Below, in pieces: positions 1-12,300 of a stretch of 64,000 bases of DNA. The translations under genes were made by a program, and so were the position numbers. The notes beneath the pieces were generated by a model. That model saw only the letters and a program-made list of their open reading frames with translations, was not told where the DNA came from and made no database searches. Position 1 is the stretch's first letter, and every line of letters starts with the position of its first letter. Source of the stretch: Siderastrea siderea (Eukaryota > Cnidaria > Anthozoa > Scleractinia > Rhizangiidae); contig OZ034978.1 in the NCBI GenBank assembly GCA_964030785.1, forward strand, positions 19,044,953-19,108,952. The letters are read 5' to 3'.

Positions 1-560
1 TAATTTCATATTACATGTATTTGCTTTTGCTATGTTGTGCTGTGATTGAGGTATATGCCAGTTGGGTGTGAAGCTTTGTGCTGAGGTATCCCTTCTTTAA
101 GGCATTGCTTAGTCATGTTACAACAGATGCAATGTTCCGAAAAATTTACCATTCCTAATTTCATAATTATTATTTTCTGTTTTGTCTTTTTGCTGTGTTG
201 TACTGTGATTGAGGTATATGCCAGTTGGGTGTGAAGCTTTATGCTGAGATATCCCTTCTTTAAGGCATTGCTTAATCATATTACAACAGATGCAATGTTC
301 CAAAGTATTTATCATTCCTAATTTCATACTCATTATTTTCTGTCTTGGGCTTTTTGCTGTGTTGTACTGTGATTGAGGTATATGCCCATTGGGTGTGAAG
401 CTTTATGCTGAGGTATCCCTTCTTTTTGAGGCATTGCTTAATCATATTACAACAGATGCAGTGTTCCAAAGTATTTATAATCCTAATTTCATAATTGTTA
501 TTTGCTGTTATTGGCTTTTTGCTGTGTGTACTGTGATTGGGGTATATACCAGTTGGGTAT
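1..560. repeat. Tandem repeat, about 160 bp unit, 3.4 copies
   Basis: The same block recurs with the word TAATTTCATA at 1, 156, 319 and 484, giving spacings of 155, 163 and 165 bp. Each copy also carries GTACTGTGATTGAGGTATAT and a CAACAGATGCA word. The array is cut by the left edge of the window, so its full length is unknown. Short frames on the minus strand are by-products of the repeat. I see no gene. Confidence 0.85.
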
Positions 561-2540
561 GAGAGTGGAAAATATGTTGCATTAGGTGGAAATACATTAA
601 TTGTTATAAAAGTTTACAGATTTTACAGTTTGTCATGTATGGTATACCACAGGAGTCTTCAAAACTGTAATTCACTTGATTGTTATACGGTTTGAGAAGG
701 TATATGTACAATAACCAAATAAATGAGTGTTTGAAAGCTGCAAGTTGAGTTTGGTTTCATTATTTGCCAACAGGGGAAGAAGTCTGCAGGAACAGAAAAG
801 ACCATTCAACTTCTGAAATTGCCCAACATGGAGCTGAATTGGCTCTATTTTGAGGGGTCATTTGCAAGAGGGCTAAAATTTGAGGGGGCTGTTTTGGCCA
901 CTTAAAATTCCAAAACGGCACTGCTGTTTTCCATATTGACCCTTCACATGGTCTAATTTGGCCCCAATATAGGGGTCGATTTAGCCCCAAAAACTGATAC
1001 TGAAACGGCCCCATTTCAGTGAGGCTGAATTGGCCCTAGAGCAGTACCAATCTGGACTCACCCGTTTCGGCCCCATTTTTGGGGCCAAATTAGCTCTTTT
1101 CATTTTACAGTGCAACACACCGCCTGATCAGCTAATAAAAATATGTTCATTTACTTCTGTTTCTGTGTCTTCTTTGAGCCGTTTTGAAAAAAACCGTCTT
1201 CGCTCTGATGTAAATCCCTTCCAAAACAACTCAAAGGAGACACAGGAACAGAGGCAAATTATTATATTTTTATTAACTGATCATAATATCGCTAAAATTA
1301 ACAATGATTAAGTGTTTGGGCTCCCCGTGAGCTAACTCTCGAAGTGTCAGCTTTCGAATTTCTTAACGGTGAGGAATTTACCTTAAAAACTCAGTTGATA
1401 GATCCACATTTTTGTGTTTCATTTTCCCACCGACGCAGCACCACAGTCTCTCTATAAACTAATCCCGTAACATTGATTCATTTACTGGTGTGATACTGGC
1501 CCTGATTAATACTAACCGGCTTGGTTAAGAGGTGTGTAGGGTCTCTGTTTCTTTGGCTTAAAAGCGTTTCTAGTGCTGGTTTACTGTGTAAGTTTGAAAG
1601 TGGCCAAAGTCGAATTGACAAACAAAACTAATTTACAGGAATCCACGTCGTTAAGCCATAAAAGTGAATTCAAAATTGACGCTACTCCTAGGTTAGCTTT
1701 ACCTTGCTTTGAATAACCCGGCCCTGGTTGCCAGCGTAAATTACACTGTAAATGGGTTGGATAGGAATTCAACTGAAAATTTTGTTTAGTAATCAGAAAT
1801 GACAAAACATGCAACAAAAATGTCTCATCTTGCCCCTGTGATTTATTTATTGTGGTTGCAGTGGTGTATTTCTATAACAGGACGACAGCAAACTAAAAAT
1901 CACTGGCATCGCACTGAAACGGCCAAATACACAACATAACCACCACAATTAAATCCCGGAAGAGAGTTGAGGCATTTTCGTTGCCGATTTTCGTCTTTAT
2001 TTCTGGCTCCTAAAGATGTCCGTTAAATTCCACTACAAACCCTCGTAGACCTTAAATTTTATACGTGCTATGCAACCAAGGTTATCACACCAGTTGCCTG
2101 GGGCACATCTCAGTGGACGAAATATTACAAAGCAAAATTAATTCGAGAAAGTTCGTTCGTTTTACTTTTGACGCCACTGATCATTAGCTACTGCGATCTA
2201 CCAGTGACCTCGTAAGCCGGTGACAGGGTGATAAAACGAGAAAAAAATGTGGTCCGTCATTACACAATGCCTTTCAGAGTTGTAATTGTAGTTATAATAG
2301 TTCAGTTTCGAGTTCACAAATCCGCTGGATAAAGAGGCAAAATATCAGCGATGCCTGCGTTTTTACAGGGCTGGTGTCAATCTGAAGTAGAATATTCACA
2401 AAATACCAGTGAGAAGATGAACTATTCACAGCTCTATGTTCTATTTTTGATTTAGCATTTTCCTGCTGCGTGATTTTTGCGCATGTATTACTTTAGATTA
2501 CCATGTAAAACTGCGCGTCTCTAGTATTTTCATTCAGCGG
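561..2540. other. Intergenic, no gene recognised
   Basis: The stretch from 740 to 1100 contains scattered imperfect copies, in both orientations, of a GAATTGGCYCTA / GGGGCCAAATTAG type word, suggesting an old inverted-repeat element without clear ends. The rest is unstructured AT-rich DNA. No reading frame with recognisable protein similarity was found. Confidence 0.4.
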
Positions 2541-2599
2541 TCTTGGTGATCTCGAAACTCGACCATCCCGACACTGGCAACGTGTTCAAATCTGATCGG

Positions 2600-3440
2600 T
2601 TCCCTAGGAAAGATAAGGCAAACATTCTTTTAATTTGTCAATCTTATGTTCCAACCTTTAAAACAAAAGAGCTGTTTGCTTCAACAGCCAATATAAGATC
2701 TTTGGTTCGCCGTCAGCGTCCTCATAGCCATTGGAAAGGTCGTGACACTGGTTGTAAGAGCGTTGTAGGCTTGCCTAGTGGAATCCTAAGGTATGTTGAA
2801 CTGTAAATTCGTTTTTAGTATGGGCAGTAGACGCCCGTTATTTCGAATCCCCCCGCTAGCGTTTACTCAAACTGAAACTCGTGTTGTTTAGTTATTTACC
2901 ACTGGCTATAACGAACTGCCGTTTTCCCGCCTCTTTTGGTTTCTCTCAACGTGTTCGAGATAGGGTGAGTCTACTGTATATCTGAATGGTGCCGAGCATA
3001 GCGCTGATACAGGATAGCAGGGGTTACATAACCACATACACTGCATTGATCGTTTTAATCACAAAGTGATTTAATTCCTCTAACGCTTGTGTTTTGCAAC
3101 CAGATTGCTTATGCTTATTGCTCATTCTGAGTTAAGTAATATTTGTTAGCTATCAGGCGTGTTGTTTCTACTTTGTAACCCACAAGGAATGGTAGGCTCT
3201 TCTTTATAGGACTCAACTTCCACTTCCCGCTTCGCCAGTAGACTTTTTAATGCAGTTTATTCCCATAATTTTCAAGTTTAAAACTATGGAATACAATACC
3301 CGGACCACTCATTATTCAATTTAAAATTTACACTGATAATTTACATAACAATCGATAACAACAACTTTTGTTCAATCAGCCTCTGTACAACCGCCTGCTC
3401 TCCTCAAGAAGTTCAACAGATCGCAAAAACCTGATTTCAC
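2600..3440. repeat. Dispersed direct repeat, left copy
   Basis: This block is repeated in the same orientation at about 6,540-7,470. Shared words include TTGCCTAGTGGAA, GTATGGGCAG, AACTGAAACTCGTGTTGTTTA and a later ATTTACATAACAATAG-like stretch. The copies differ by many substitutions and indels, so this is an old duplication or two insertions of one repeat family. The short open frames inside are interrupted differently in the two copies, which argues against coding. Confidence 0.65.
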
Positions 3441-4216
3441 ATCCTTCGTTCTTTAAACGTGCCAAGCGAAAAATATAACTTTTCGGTTGAGTAAGAGACA
3501 TCGACTACAGGGCTGCAGGAACTGGGCAACACTAGTTTTACCAGGGGGTTAACTTGGGTCAACTCAGTCTTAATTATTTCATCGACTACGGGACTGCAGG
3601 ACCACGGAAGCACTAATTTTGCAAGCCTAAGTCAGTTTAATAGAGCATCATATTCTTCAGGATGTTCTGCTTTCGAGAACACTAGAGTAGCGATGTGCAC
3701 TCCCTAATGAAAGGTCTCTATGAGCCACTCGTGAATGTAAATGCAAAATACATCATTGCTTGTTATCAGGCGCATTTTTTACAGAACAAAGGCTTCGTTC
3801 AGAAACTAGAGGCTCTCTTAAACATAGCTTCGCCCTTCCCATACAGGTTAAAGAAGCCAACGGGGCATTTAAGGTGGTCTTCTACTCAAAAAAGATGATG
3901 TTCGTTTACAGAAGTCACTTTTTTTAAAATGGCAATGCTGTCTTGAAATAATCTCACTCGATTGCCATTATTAAAGCAGTGAAATTTAAGAAATCTAATC
4001 GGCAGTATGTGACTTTTCCATAGCAACGGCCATAGCAGCAATTGTTTACCTTTATTTAATGCTCACAAACAAACCTCAATTAGAACACTACCCCATCCCC
4101 CCTTCCCCCCTCCGCCGCTCTGTAAAATAACATCTGGTACTACTGTGGAGAAACACCTGACCGAGGAGAGAGACCTGAGGTCCGAGTTTTAGCCGACAAT
4201 ACATCACCCAAATCTC

Positions 4217-4445
4217 GTAGCCTCTTCCAGGCGTTCAGCTGCAGATAGTGGAGCGCGAGCGAAAGAGCGGGAAAAAACGAGGGGAGGCGTTCAGATAGAG
4301 GAGCGCGTGTGTAAATATAGTGAGCAAAAGAGCAGGAAAAAACGAGGGTAGACTAAGAGGGCGAGGTCCCCTCGTTTTTTCCCCGCTCTTTCGCTCGCTA
4401 TATTTTCGCTCGCGCTCCACTATCTGAACGCCTGGAACAGGCTAC
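4217..4445. mobile_element. Foldback MITE with 7 bp target duplication
   Basis: The element begins GTAGCCTCTTCCAGGCGTTC and ends with the near complement (CTGAACGCCTGG... GGCTAC). The inverted arms include the word GCGGGAAAAAACGAGGGG and its complement. The flanks carry AAATCTC on both sides (4210-4216 and 4446-4452), a likely target site duplication. At 229 bp it has no coding capacity and is a non-autonomous DNA transposon. Confidence 0.8.
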
Positions 4446-4890
4446 AAATCTCACAGAAACGATGGCTATTGTTGTATAATTTTTAGTGTGGGAACTTGAA
4501 TTTGACAATAGTTTTTTGAACTAATGAGAGACGGATAAACTGTCTACAATTCGTTCCCTTATCTTTAAGACCGTTTTTCTCGAATAACAGAATTTCTTGA
4601 AATGAAGGAACCTTTAAAGTGTAAGAATTAAGGATAAATTTTTGAGAGAAAGAGGTCCAAAAGAGTGATGTAGACCTTGTAAAATGAAATGAGCAATGTT
4701 TTAAGCTTGTAACTTCAGCAAAAATTAGGTATGACAATAACTGATAGTTTCAAATAGAATGCGCATGTCAACAACTTATAGCAACATAGTACAAAAAGCT
4801 TCTAAGCGTCCTTATTTATTAAGGCTGCTTAGGTGCGCTGATCTAGATTAGAAATCTTGAATCCCGTTTTTTTACGCATGTATAAGGTCC
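4446..4890. other. Intergenic, nothing recognised
   Basis: AT-rich sequence with short frames only. None has recognisable similarity or splice-supported extension. Confidence 0.3.
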
Positions 4891-5215
4891 ATCTCAGAGT
4901 ACGCTTGCGAGACTTTTCACTATAGCCTGCCACAGTATTTGACCGATGACATCGAGAGGATTCAAGAAGGTGCCCTGAGAATCATCTTCCCGAATCTACA
5001 TTAATACGAACCTTTAAGCGAGGAGAAGGGAAGGAACAGTGTATGGGGCTGTTTAGCTCAATAGAGGAAGATAGTCAAATTAAACAAATTCGCCCTCCAT
5101 TTGCTGGAACCCAATACGTCATACTATGCAATTAATTTTAGAGCACCTAGGAAATATCAGCTTCCTCATATCAAAACCCAAAGATATCTGAAATCTTTTA
5201 TACCTTTTTGCACAG
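4890..5215 (+). pseudogene. Decayed non-LTR retrotransposon reverse transcriptase tail
   Basis: Conceptual translation gives the typical end of CR1/L2-type reverse transcriptases: ETFHYSLPQYLTDDIERIQE followed by GALRIIFPNL, then after stops NKFALHLLEPNTSYYAINFR and a QRYLKSFIPF end. In-frame stops after the IIFPNLH word and near 5,060 show that it is dead. It is a short 5'-truncated LINE remnant, as is usual for this class. Assignment rests on recalled family pattern, not on a search. Confidence 0.6.
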
Positions 5216-6269
5216 CACAGGCAACGTTGTAGACGTTGCTATACTTAATTCTTATTTTAGGCTTTGTATCGCGTTATATCTTTATGGGTTTTTTTGTTAA
5301 CGTTCTATTACCTTATACGTAGTTATGTATGTAGTTGTTTTAGAAATATTATGGAAATTTTATTATTGTTCCTTTTTGATGTACAATTATATTCTTGAAA
5401 TTTTTTTGTTAAATAGTAATTCAGTTTATGGGCTGAAATTATTGCTGTTAAACAAAAGATATATTTAATGATATTCCTTATTATGCAAATTCAAACCCCA
5501 AAACATATATTTTTAGATACAGCTTGCTAAATTTTACTTGTGGAAAAAGAATCAGCTGAATTTATTTTTGAGCCAAAAGCGACAGGTCGTTTCTCCGAGC
5601 CGCAGGCCCTTCGCACCTTAGAGACTCGTTGCTACTTTGTTTACGATAGATGCCCTACTTTTACAAGTAGCTTCGTGTTGCAATGTTTTATGAGTGTTTC
5701 ACTCGGTTTTCGCAATTAGTGCGTACAGAGCAGGAACCTTTACACAGAAATTGATGATTTTGGGGCAGTAACTGCACCCAAGATTTGCTAGGTTTTGAAG
5801 CGCGGCTGATGTTTCCGACTTCTTGGAAGATGTACCAGATGGAAGCCCGCAGACAAAGCCAAGAAGATTGATGTTAGCGATGCGAAAGAAACTATTGAGT
5901 CGAGCTGTTCAAGTACAACACTTGTAATTGGAGAAACAAGTCTCTCTTTCGGTTAGAACCAGTTAAACCATTCTTAGTTTAAGCATCTCTCTTTGATCTG
6001 AATTATGCGTGTTGCCAATGGTTATTTGTTCATTTAAAAGGAATGGCATGATTGTTGATAATATCGAACGTGAACAGAATGATTATAAGATGAGTTAATG
6101 GCTTTTCTTTCGAGCAGTTTGCTGCTATCCATACACTGAAAGACTGCATTTTTTATTAAAAGACAAAAAAGTGTAGAATAAATTGGCTCGACATCGCCAT
6201 CATCGCTTCCTACCTACCTATCGTTGTTATTTTTATCGATTTAATTACAAATAATAAGTTCTACTTAGT

Positions 6270-6363
6270 CATTAGTATGCTCTGAATTGAGCATACTAAT
6301 GAGGCTTTCAGGCAAAGGAAAACAAAGCCTCATTAGTATGCTCTGAGATAAAGTATACTAATG
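6270..6363. repeat. Compound hairpin of CATTAGTATGCTC words
   Basis: CATTAGTATGCTC at 6270-6282 pairs with its exact complement at 6289-6301 across a 6 nt loop. A 19 bp segment at 6289-6307 is also perfectly complementary to 6325-6343, and a further partial copy ends at 6363. The middle arms can therefore fold with either neighbour. The context is non-coding. Confidence 0.7.
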
Positions 6364-6539
6364 TATTTAAAGGCAAAATATAAAGGTCTCTTGTCTTAAA
6401 CCGGGTAGCGAAATGAACGGATTTTGTCTTAACCCACGTAAACTTCCCTTAAGTGATCCCCCGGGATCTTAAGACAGTTTATGGGAATATAAAGCATCGA
6501 AATGCAGGAACCTTATTGGTTGGGTGGGTGACCTTGTTC

Positions 6540-7470
6540 TATAATTTGTTATTCAAATGTTTCAACCTTATAAACAAAAGAATTGTTTGCTTCAAAAACC
6601 AATTTAGGATGTTTGGTTAGGCGTCAACGATCTCATAGTCAATGGAAAGATCGCGGCGGTTGTAAGACCGTTGTAAGCTTGCCTAGTGGAACCCCAAGGT
6701 ATGTTAAGTTGTGAAGTCCTTTCCAGTATGGGCAGCAGACGCCCGCTATCTCGAATTCTCCCACTAACGGTTACTCAAACTGAAACTCGTGTTGTTTAAT
6801 TATTTACCACAGGCTATATCGAACTGCCATAATGGTTTCTCTCGGCGTGCTCGAGATAGCGTGAGTCTACTGTTCAATTTAAACAAAAATTAACATGCAC
6901 GCAGACGTCTGATACTGTACATTTGAATGGCGAGCATACAGCTGATACAGAATAACAAAGGTTACACGACAGCATAGCGTTGCATTGCTAGTTTTAATTG
7001 CAAAGCGATTTAATTTTCCTAGCTATAGCGTTTTACAACCAGATTGCTTATGTAACCTTGATACTCATTCTGAGTTACGTAATATTTGTTAGGTTATTAT
7101 GTTGTTGTTTCATTTTTGAGGTAGGTGTATTAAGAAATCGTTAATTTTCCAAGTACACTGCAGGTCGCACGTTCAGATCTCCTATTTCAAGGACAAAGTT
7201 ACTTGATATCCTGTTTCACAGAGCATAACAGTTTCCTCATTGTAATTGTCCTGTTCAGACGCTCTAGGAACGGTAGGCTCTTGTTTTCACTTCCCACTTG
7301 GCCAGTAGATAGCTGAGTAGAGGTTTTAATGCGGTTTACTTTTGTTAATAAGAATTTCATAATTTTCAAGTTTAAAATTATGGGAAACAATACCCAGACC
7401 ATTCATTTAGTATTCAATTTAAAAACCGCTCCCACAGTTAATTTACATAACAATAGCTTGTGTACAGCCA
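6540..7470. repeat. Dispersed direct repeat, right copy
   Basis: Second copy of the block at about 2,600-3,440, same orientation. It has the same run of words (GGCAGCAGACGCCCGC, AACTGAAACTCGTGTTGTTTA, CAGATTGCTTATG) and similar AT-rich spacers. No open frame is preserved between the copies. Confidence 0.65.
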
Positions 7471-8205
7471 CACTCTCTCGGGCGTGTTTACGAGTACAAC
7501 ACGAAATGGCGAAATGGTGAAATGGCGAAATCAAATAAAACAAGAAATTCTGAAGAATTTACCGGGGGGCTATAGTCTCTCAACCCTCCCCCCTCCCCTT
7601 TTCCCTTGTTAACGAAAAAAGATTTGAAACTTTAGTAGTTCTTGGTTTCCGTAGACAAATAAACCGTGTTTTTGTGAGTTGTGCGCTGCTTGATCAAAAT
7701 CGTGACAAGTATTAAATGGGTTCCTGATCGTGACTATTCACGAAGAGCATGTCCGGTATTTGACAGATTGGTTTTGAAAACTGATAAAATCGATTCGGTT
7801 TCTAAAGTGTGTTAAAGTCATTCAATAAACTCGCAGCACGTGCTTTATCAGTGCTTATCACTTGAATTTGCATGCTTTTTTTTTAATCAGCACCTCAAAA
7901 GCCGTCTTTTCCTGACGCGTTCGCCGAGTTTAAAAAAGTCAAGTTCCCTGCTCATCAGTAGTCTTGAACGTATCGGCTACCAAAGGTTAATTCCGGGCGA
8001 ACTGAGGCCAGGCAGAGAAGTGGTACTTTTCTGTATTCTTATGGCTAGTTGCACCTGTGCAGTGAACATTCATTCTACTACGGGACAGATTTGTAGGCAG
8101 AACACGACAACCACTTTTTAAAGTTCTCTGAATGATCACAGTTTCCAAGTCATTTACATTTGTACGTGTACAAATCAATTGAACATAGTTCTTTAGGCTT
8201 GCATT
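7471..8205. other. Intergenic, nothing recognised
   Basis: Two overlapping open frames of 80-93 codons on opposite strands fall between 7,840 and 8,232. Neither resembles a known protein, and composition matches the flanks, so I treat the segment as non-coding. Confidence 0.3.
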
Positions 8206-8529
8206 TACACCTAATTGCAATAACGTTGTCATACAAAAATGAAAAAAAGGGAAAAGAAAATACCCAAATAGGAATAAATTAGGTACGCTAACTACATTCA
8301 GGGAATAGCTCAGACGAAGGGTTAAGGCTCAAAAGGTTTTTTAGGTGGCCAATTTAACTTGTTTCAACTCATTTGACATCAAATTGAAGTATCACACCGT
8401 CGTCCATAATTTCTTTGAGAATTATATAGAGATAAAGAAATAATTTGCAGGGCTAATTAATTCCTATTTAGCTTTTTTCTTTATTCTTTTTTCCATTTTT
8501 GTATGACAACGTTATTGCAATTAGGTGTA
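8206..8529. mobile_element. MITE with about 36 bp terminal inverted repeats
   Basis: The left end TACACCTAATTGCAATAACG continues to a CATACAAAAATG word. The right end is the complement of this and finishes TTAGGTGTA. The 324 bp span has an AT-rich interior with no frame of note. No clear target duplication is seen. Confidence 0.75.
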
Positions 8530-9080
8530 TGTGATTTCTCGAGGTTAAAGAGTTTACACAACAGGAAAACAAATAATATTAGTGTGTCGGAAATAAGAAT
8601 TCTCAGCTGTTCTAGGATCCAAAAATATGTCAACTTGAATTAAAGTAGTTTTGTTCACTAGTGCAAAAAATTATAATTTTCTGAATAGCTGTAGCTCAGA
8701 ATTTCGATAAAAGGTTTAAATCACTGGAAATAGCTGAACTGAGAACAAAGGACTCTGAAGGTATCAGAACGAGCGAGCGAACCTGCATTTTAATTATGAG
8801 GTTCCGCAGAGAGAACTTTATATTGTCGACTGATAAGTGCGAACAGGTGCGTGCCTTGAATTGACTATTCATTAAGAGGAAATTACTTATTTGACGGACT
8901 TAGCAGCTGAAATCATCTTCTAAATTTTACAAAGACAACTCAATTCATACGTTGTATGCTTGTGTAAATGAACCAAATGTTTCGTTTCAGTTGTGATTTG
9001 GAAGAAAATAAGATTTACTTATAAACTTTTAGGCTCGCTTACTTTTAAAATAATATTTCTGGTATCTTTCCCTTTAACTA

Positions 9081-9141
9081 ATAATAATAGTAATAATAAT
9101 AATAATAATATTAATAATAATAATAACAATAATAATAATAT
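9081..9141. repeat. (AAT)n microsatellite
   Basis: Imperfect AAT/ATA trinucleotide run about 300 bp upstream of the SLC22 locus A start. The poly-Leu and poly-Ile frames read through it are artefacts. Confidence 0.9.
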
Positions 9142-9383
9142 ATTTACTGTATAACAAAAAAGCAAAATGTACACTTGCAATTCTACGAGGATGAGCTGCA
9201 GTCTCGTTACGGCCTCCATGAGCAGATGGCCTTATTTTGCATGCTACAAAGCAGGCTGCCAAATGCCGCTCAGAAACCCTACCCCAGGGATAACTACGTA
9301 GAAAATGCCCCGTTCATGCACTGAGGATGGGCATTGCTGCAACTCGTGATTGATTTATTGCCTTTCTTTAGCAGAAACCCACC

Positions 9384-12300
9384 ATGCCTCAAGGTGGCAA
9401 GATGACTTATGACGACATTCTGACATCCATCAGCTCGTTTGGCTTCTGGCAGATAGTTCTTTACGTCGCAACTTGCTCGCTGGTGATACTTCCTTCCACG
9501 CTACAAGTCATTGGGCTTGTGTTTTTCGCTGGCACCCCAAGGTTCCATTGCGTGACACCTAATGTAACATGCGAAGAAAACAAATGTTGTACCAACTGTA
9601 CCGAATATGTATTCGATGGTCCATTCACTAGTAGTGTTAGTGAGGTGAGACACAACGTTATTCTTCGAAAAATATTAAACTTGCAGCCAGGAATTACAAG
9701 TGCTCGTTTTGAATGTTTTTTTTAGCAGTGAATGACAAACCATTTAAAGACTTTTTATAACGTTATTCTTTTCTGATGATTCTTTCTAAAGTTATTTGCT
9801 CTTGAAGACAAGAAAAATTGTCAAATTTTTCCATACAACAAACGTTTTTGAAAAAAAAGAGATAAAAAGAAAAACGTTGGCATGCAAGTCTAAAACTGAA
9901 ATTTGCTGTTGTAGAAGGGTTTGACAAAGAAAACTTGTCAAAAGTTTGTGAAAAAATTTTCCCGTGGAATTCCGCTGATGTCTTGGCTGTTTTTGCAAGG
10001 GTAAGTGAAGCCTTGATCTCCACATAGGTTTCACCCAATTTTATGAGACGTTTGTACTGAGAAAATTGCAGGAGTATGGAAATCAATAATAAGCAGTGAT
10101 ACTTTTATTAGCTAGTCTGAACCTTTTACAACTAATACCTTGACAGTGGAACCTGATTTGTGACCGGGCGTACGCTGGAGCCAATGTACAGGCGGCATAT
10201 TCCGCTGGAATGCTCGTTGGATCACTTGTGTTCGGAGCAACTTCGGATTTCTTCGGTCGGCGATTCTGTATCTACCTGTGTGCAGCATTGCTGGTACGTA
10301 TCGTCCTTATCTATCACATAGAAAAAGCAACGAGTCCGTAACCCTTTTGCCAAATTCAACATAAATAATCCTTTCGTTCTTGTTTATAACACTGCCTTAG
10401 ACCCAGTCTCTTCTGGGGTCTTTGAGACGAGAGGGCATACTTTAATGCTTCACAGAGGGCACAAGGCACAAACTGGAATGCTTACTTGCAGTAGCAAAGC
10501 GCCGCTGCGCTTTCCTCGACCTTCCCACGCACCCTTGCGCCTATCTAGGATTCCGCGTAAAAACGTGAGGCGCCTTGGCTATGCAACAGTGCCTGAAACA
10601 TATGTGACAACAAACATATTCATGAGTATAAATACTGAACATACGTAAGGACTGCAGATGAGTGGGTAATAAGTGAATCATTCACTCAGTGATTGTAACA
10701 ACCCCAGGAATAACATTCTCTCGAGTTGGCTCGAAAGCTTGGTTGTCTGTAAGAATTTACTTTGCTATCGGAACTTCACAGATTCGTGTCCTGTTTTCAA
10801 GCTTTTAGCAATCTTTTTTTAGAGTTTTTAACGTCTCATTCAATGAGGAATAGCAATACTCCCACGTACTTCATGCTACAGAAGCCAGAGTCAAGTGCTG
10901 GGTTAGGCTGGGCGTGTGACACAAGTGCAGCTTTAAAAAATGAATGTAACGCTCTCCTGGATTTGTATATTTTCAGGCCATTTTCAGCCTTGGATCAGCG
11001 CTTGTCGATTGCTTGTCATTCTTCGCTTTTCTCCGTTTCTGCGCAGCCGCTTTCGCTGTTGGTTTGTTTGTGGCTCACTACGTGTTTGCTCTTGAACTAG
11101 TGGGCCCCGCCCACCGTACTCTGGTTGACAAAGTTCAAAGTCTGTTTTGGTGCCTGGGCTCAGGAATGATTGCATTGCTTGGCTACTTTATTCCTGAATG
11201 GAGGACTCTATTAATAATCTGCAGTTTTCCGCCGCTTCTTGTGTTTACCATTTACTCGTAAGTTATTTTTAAGTGACTACTTGATGTGTTTTTTTGCGTG
11301 ATAAGGTTATTGGAAACTCATCTCACGAAACATGGTTGCCAGAAGGTCTTAAGTTGGGGGCCGGGAAGGAAAAACTATTTTGCCGAGTGCGGCACGTCCA
11401 CACTAATCCACTTCTAAGACTTCAAGAGTCTGTGCAAATTCGTTTGCTAAGGGGGTGAGATTGGACGTCAATCTCAACCATTAAACCATAAGACCATTAA
11501 CCTTTTAAGCCTCAGTATTGACAAGCATCTCACTTCTTCTAACAATATCACTGCTTGATCAAACACAAGAGTCATGAGAATAAAGGAAATGATCATCAAA
11601 AACAACATTTCCTGATGTTTAAGCACATTCTTCCACAAGAAACATGTGGAAAACAGTGAGGAGAATACGTATACTGATATTGAGGATTATAGGGTTAAAA
11701 ATACTATGATCTCACTCCACCTACGCAACTTATCAAACTCACATTAGTGTGAACAATATAATGTCTTGTAGAACTGTTTATCTCGTTTATATTATCCTCG
11801 CTTGCTACTACCAGCCTGCTATAAAATATTTTTTTTCAAAATTTCAGGAAAAAAATTACTGTTTTATTTCACTTCACAGAATCTTTCCAGAATCTGCTCG
11901 ATGGTTGGCCGCAAAGGGTCATTTGAATCAAGCCCATGCAGTTCTGATGAAGTACGCTAGTAAGAGTTCCTTGTCGGTGGATTCAGATGGGTTAAAAAGC
12001 AAACTGACCGAGTGTTATCATAGTGAGCTGGAATCGAAAGTTATCACTTCTGGTAGGAAGTTGTTCTTGGATCTGTTTCGCACTCCACGCTTGCGCAAAC
12101 GAACCGCGATCCTTTGCCTGAACTGGTAGGTGGAACAAGAAAGCAGCTAATAAGTTAATACATTAATAATCGATTAATTAATTATTACTCAATACTTTAT
12201 TAATCAGTCGATTAATCAATCGGCTAATTAATTAATTAATCAATTATTTATCAATACATTATTATTAATACATTATTAATTGGTTGAGCAAACAGCAAAA

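Noticed and set aside
1..560. CRISPR-like direct repeats
   Set aside because: The whole 160 bp unit repeats without unique spacers, and the genome is eukaryotic. It is a satellite-type tandem array.
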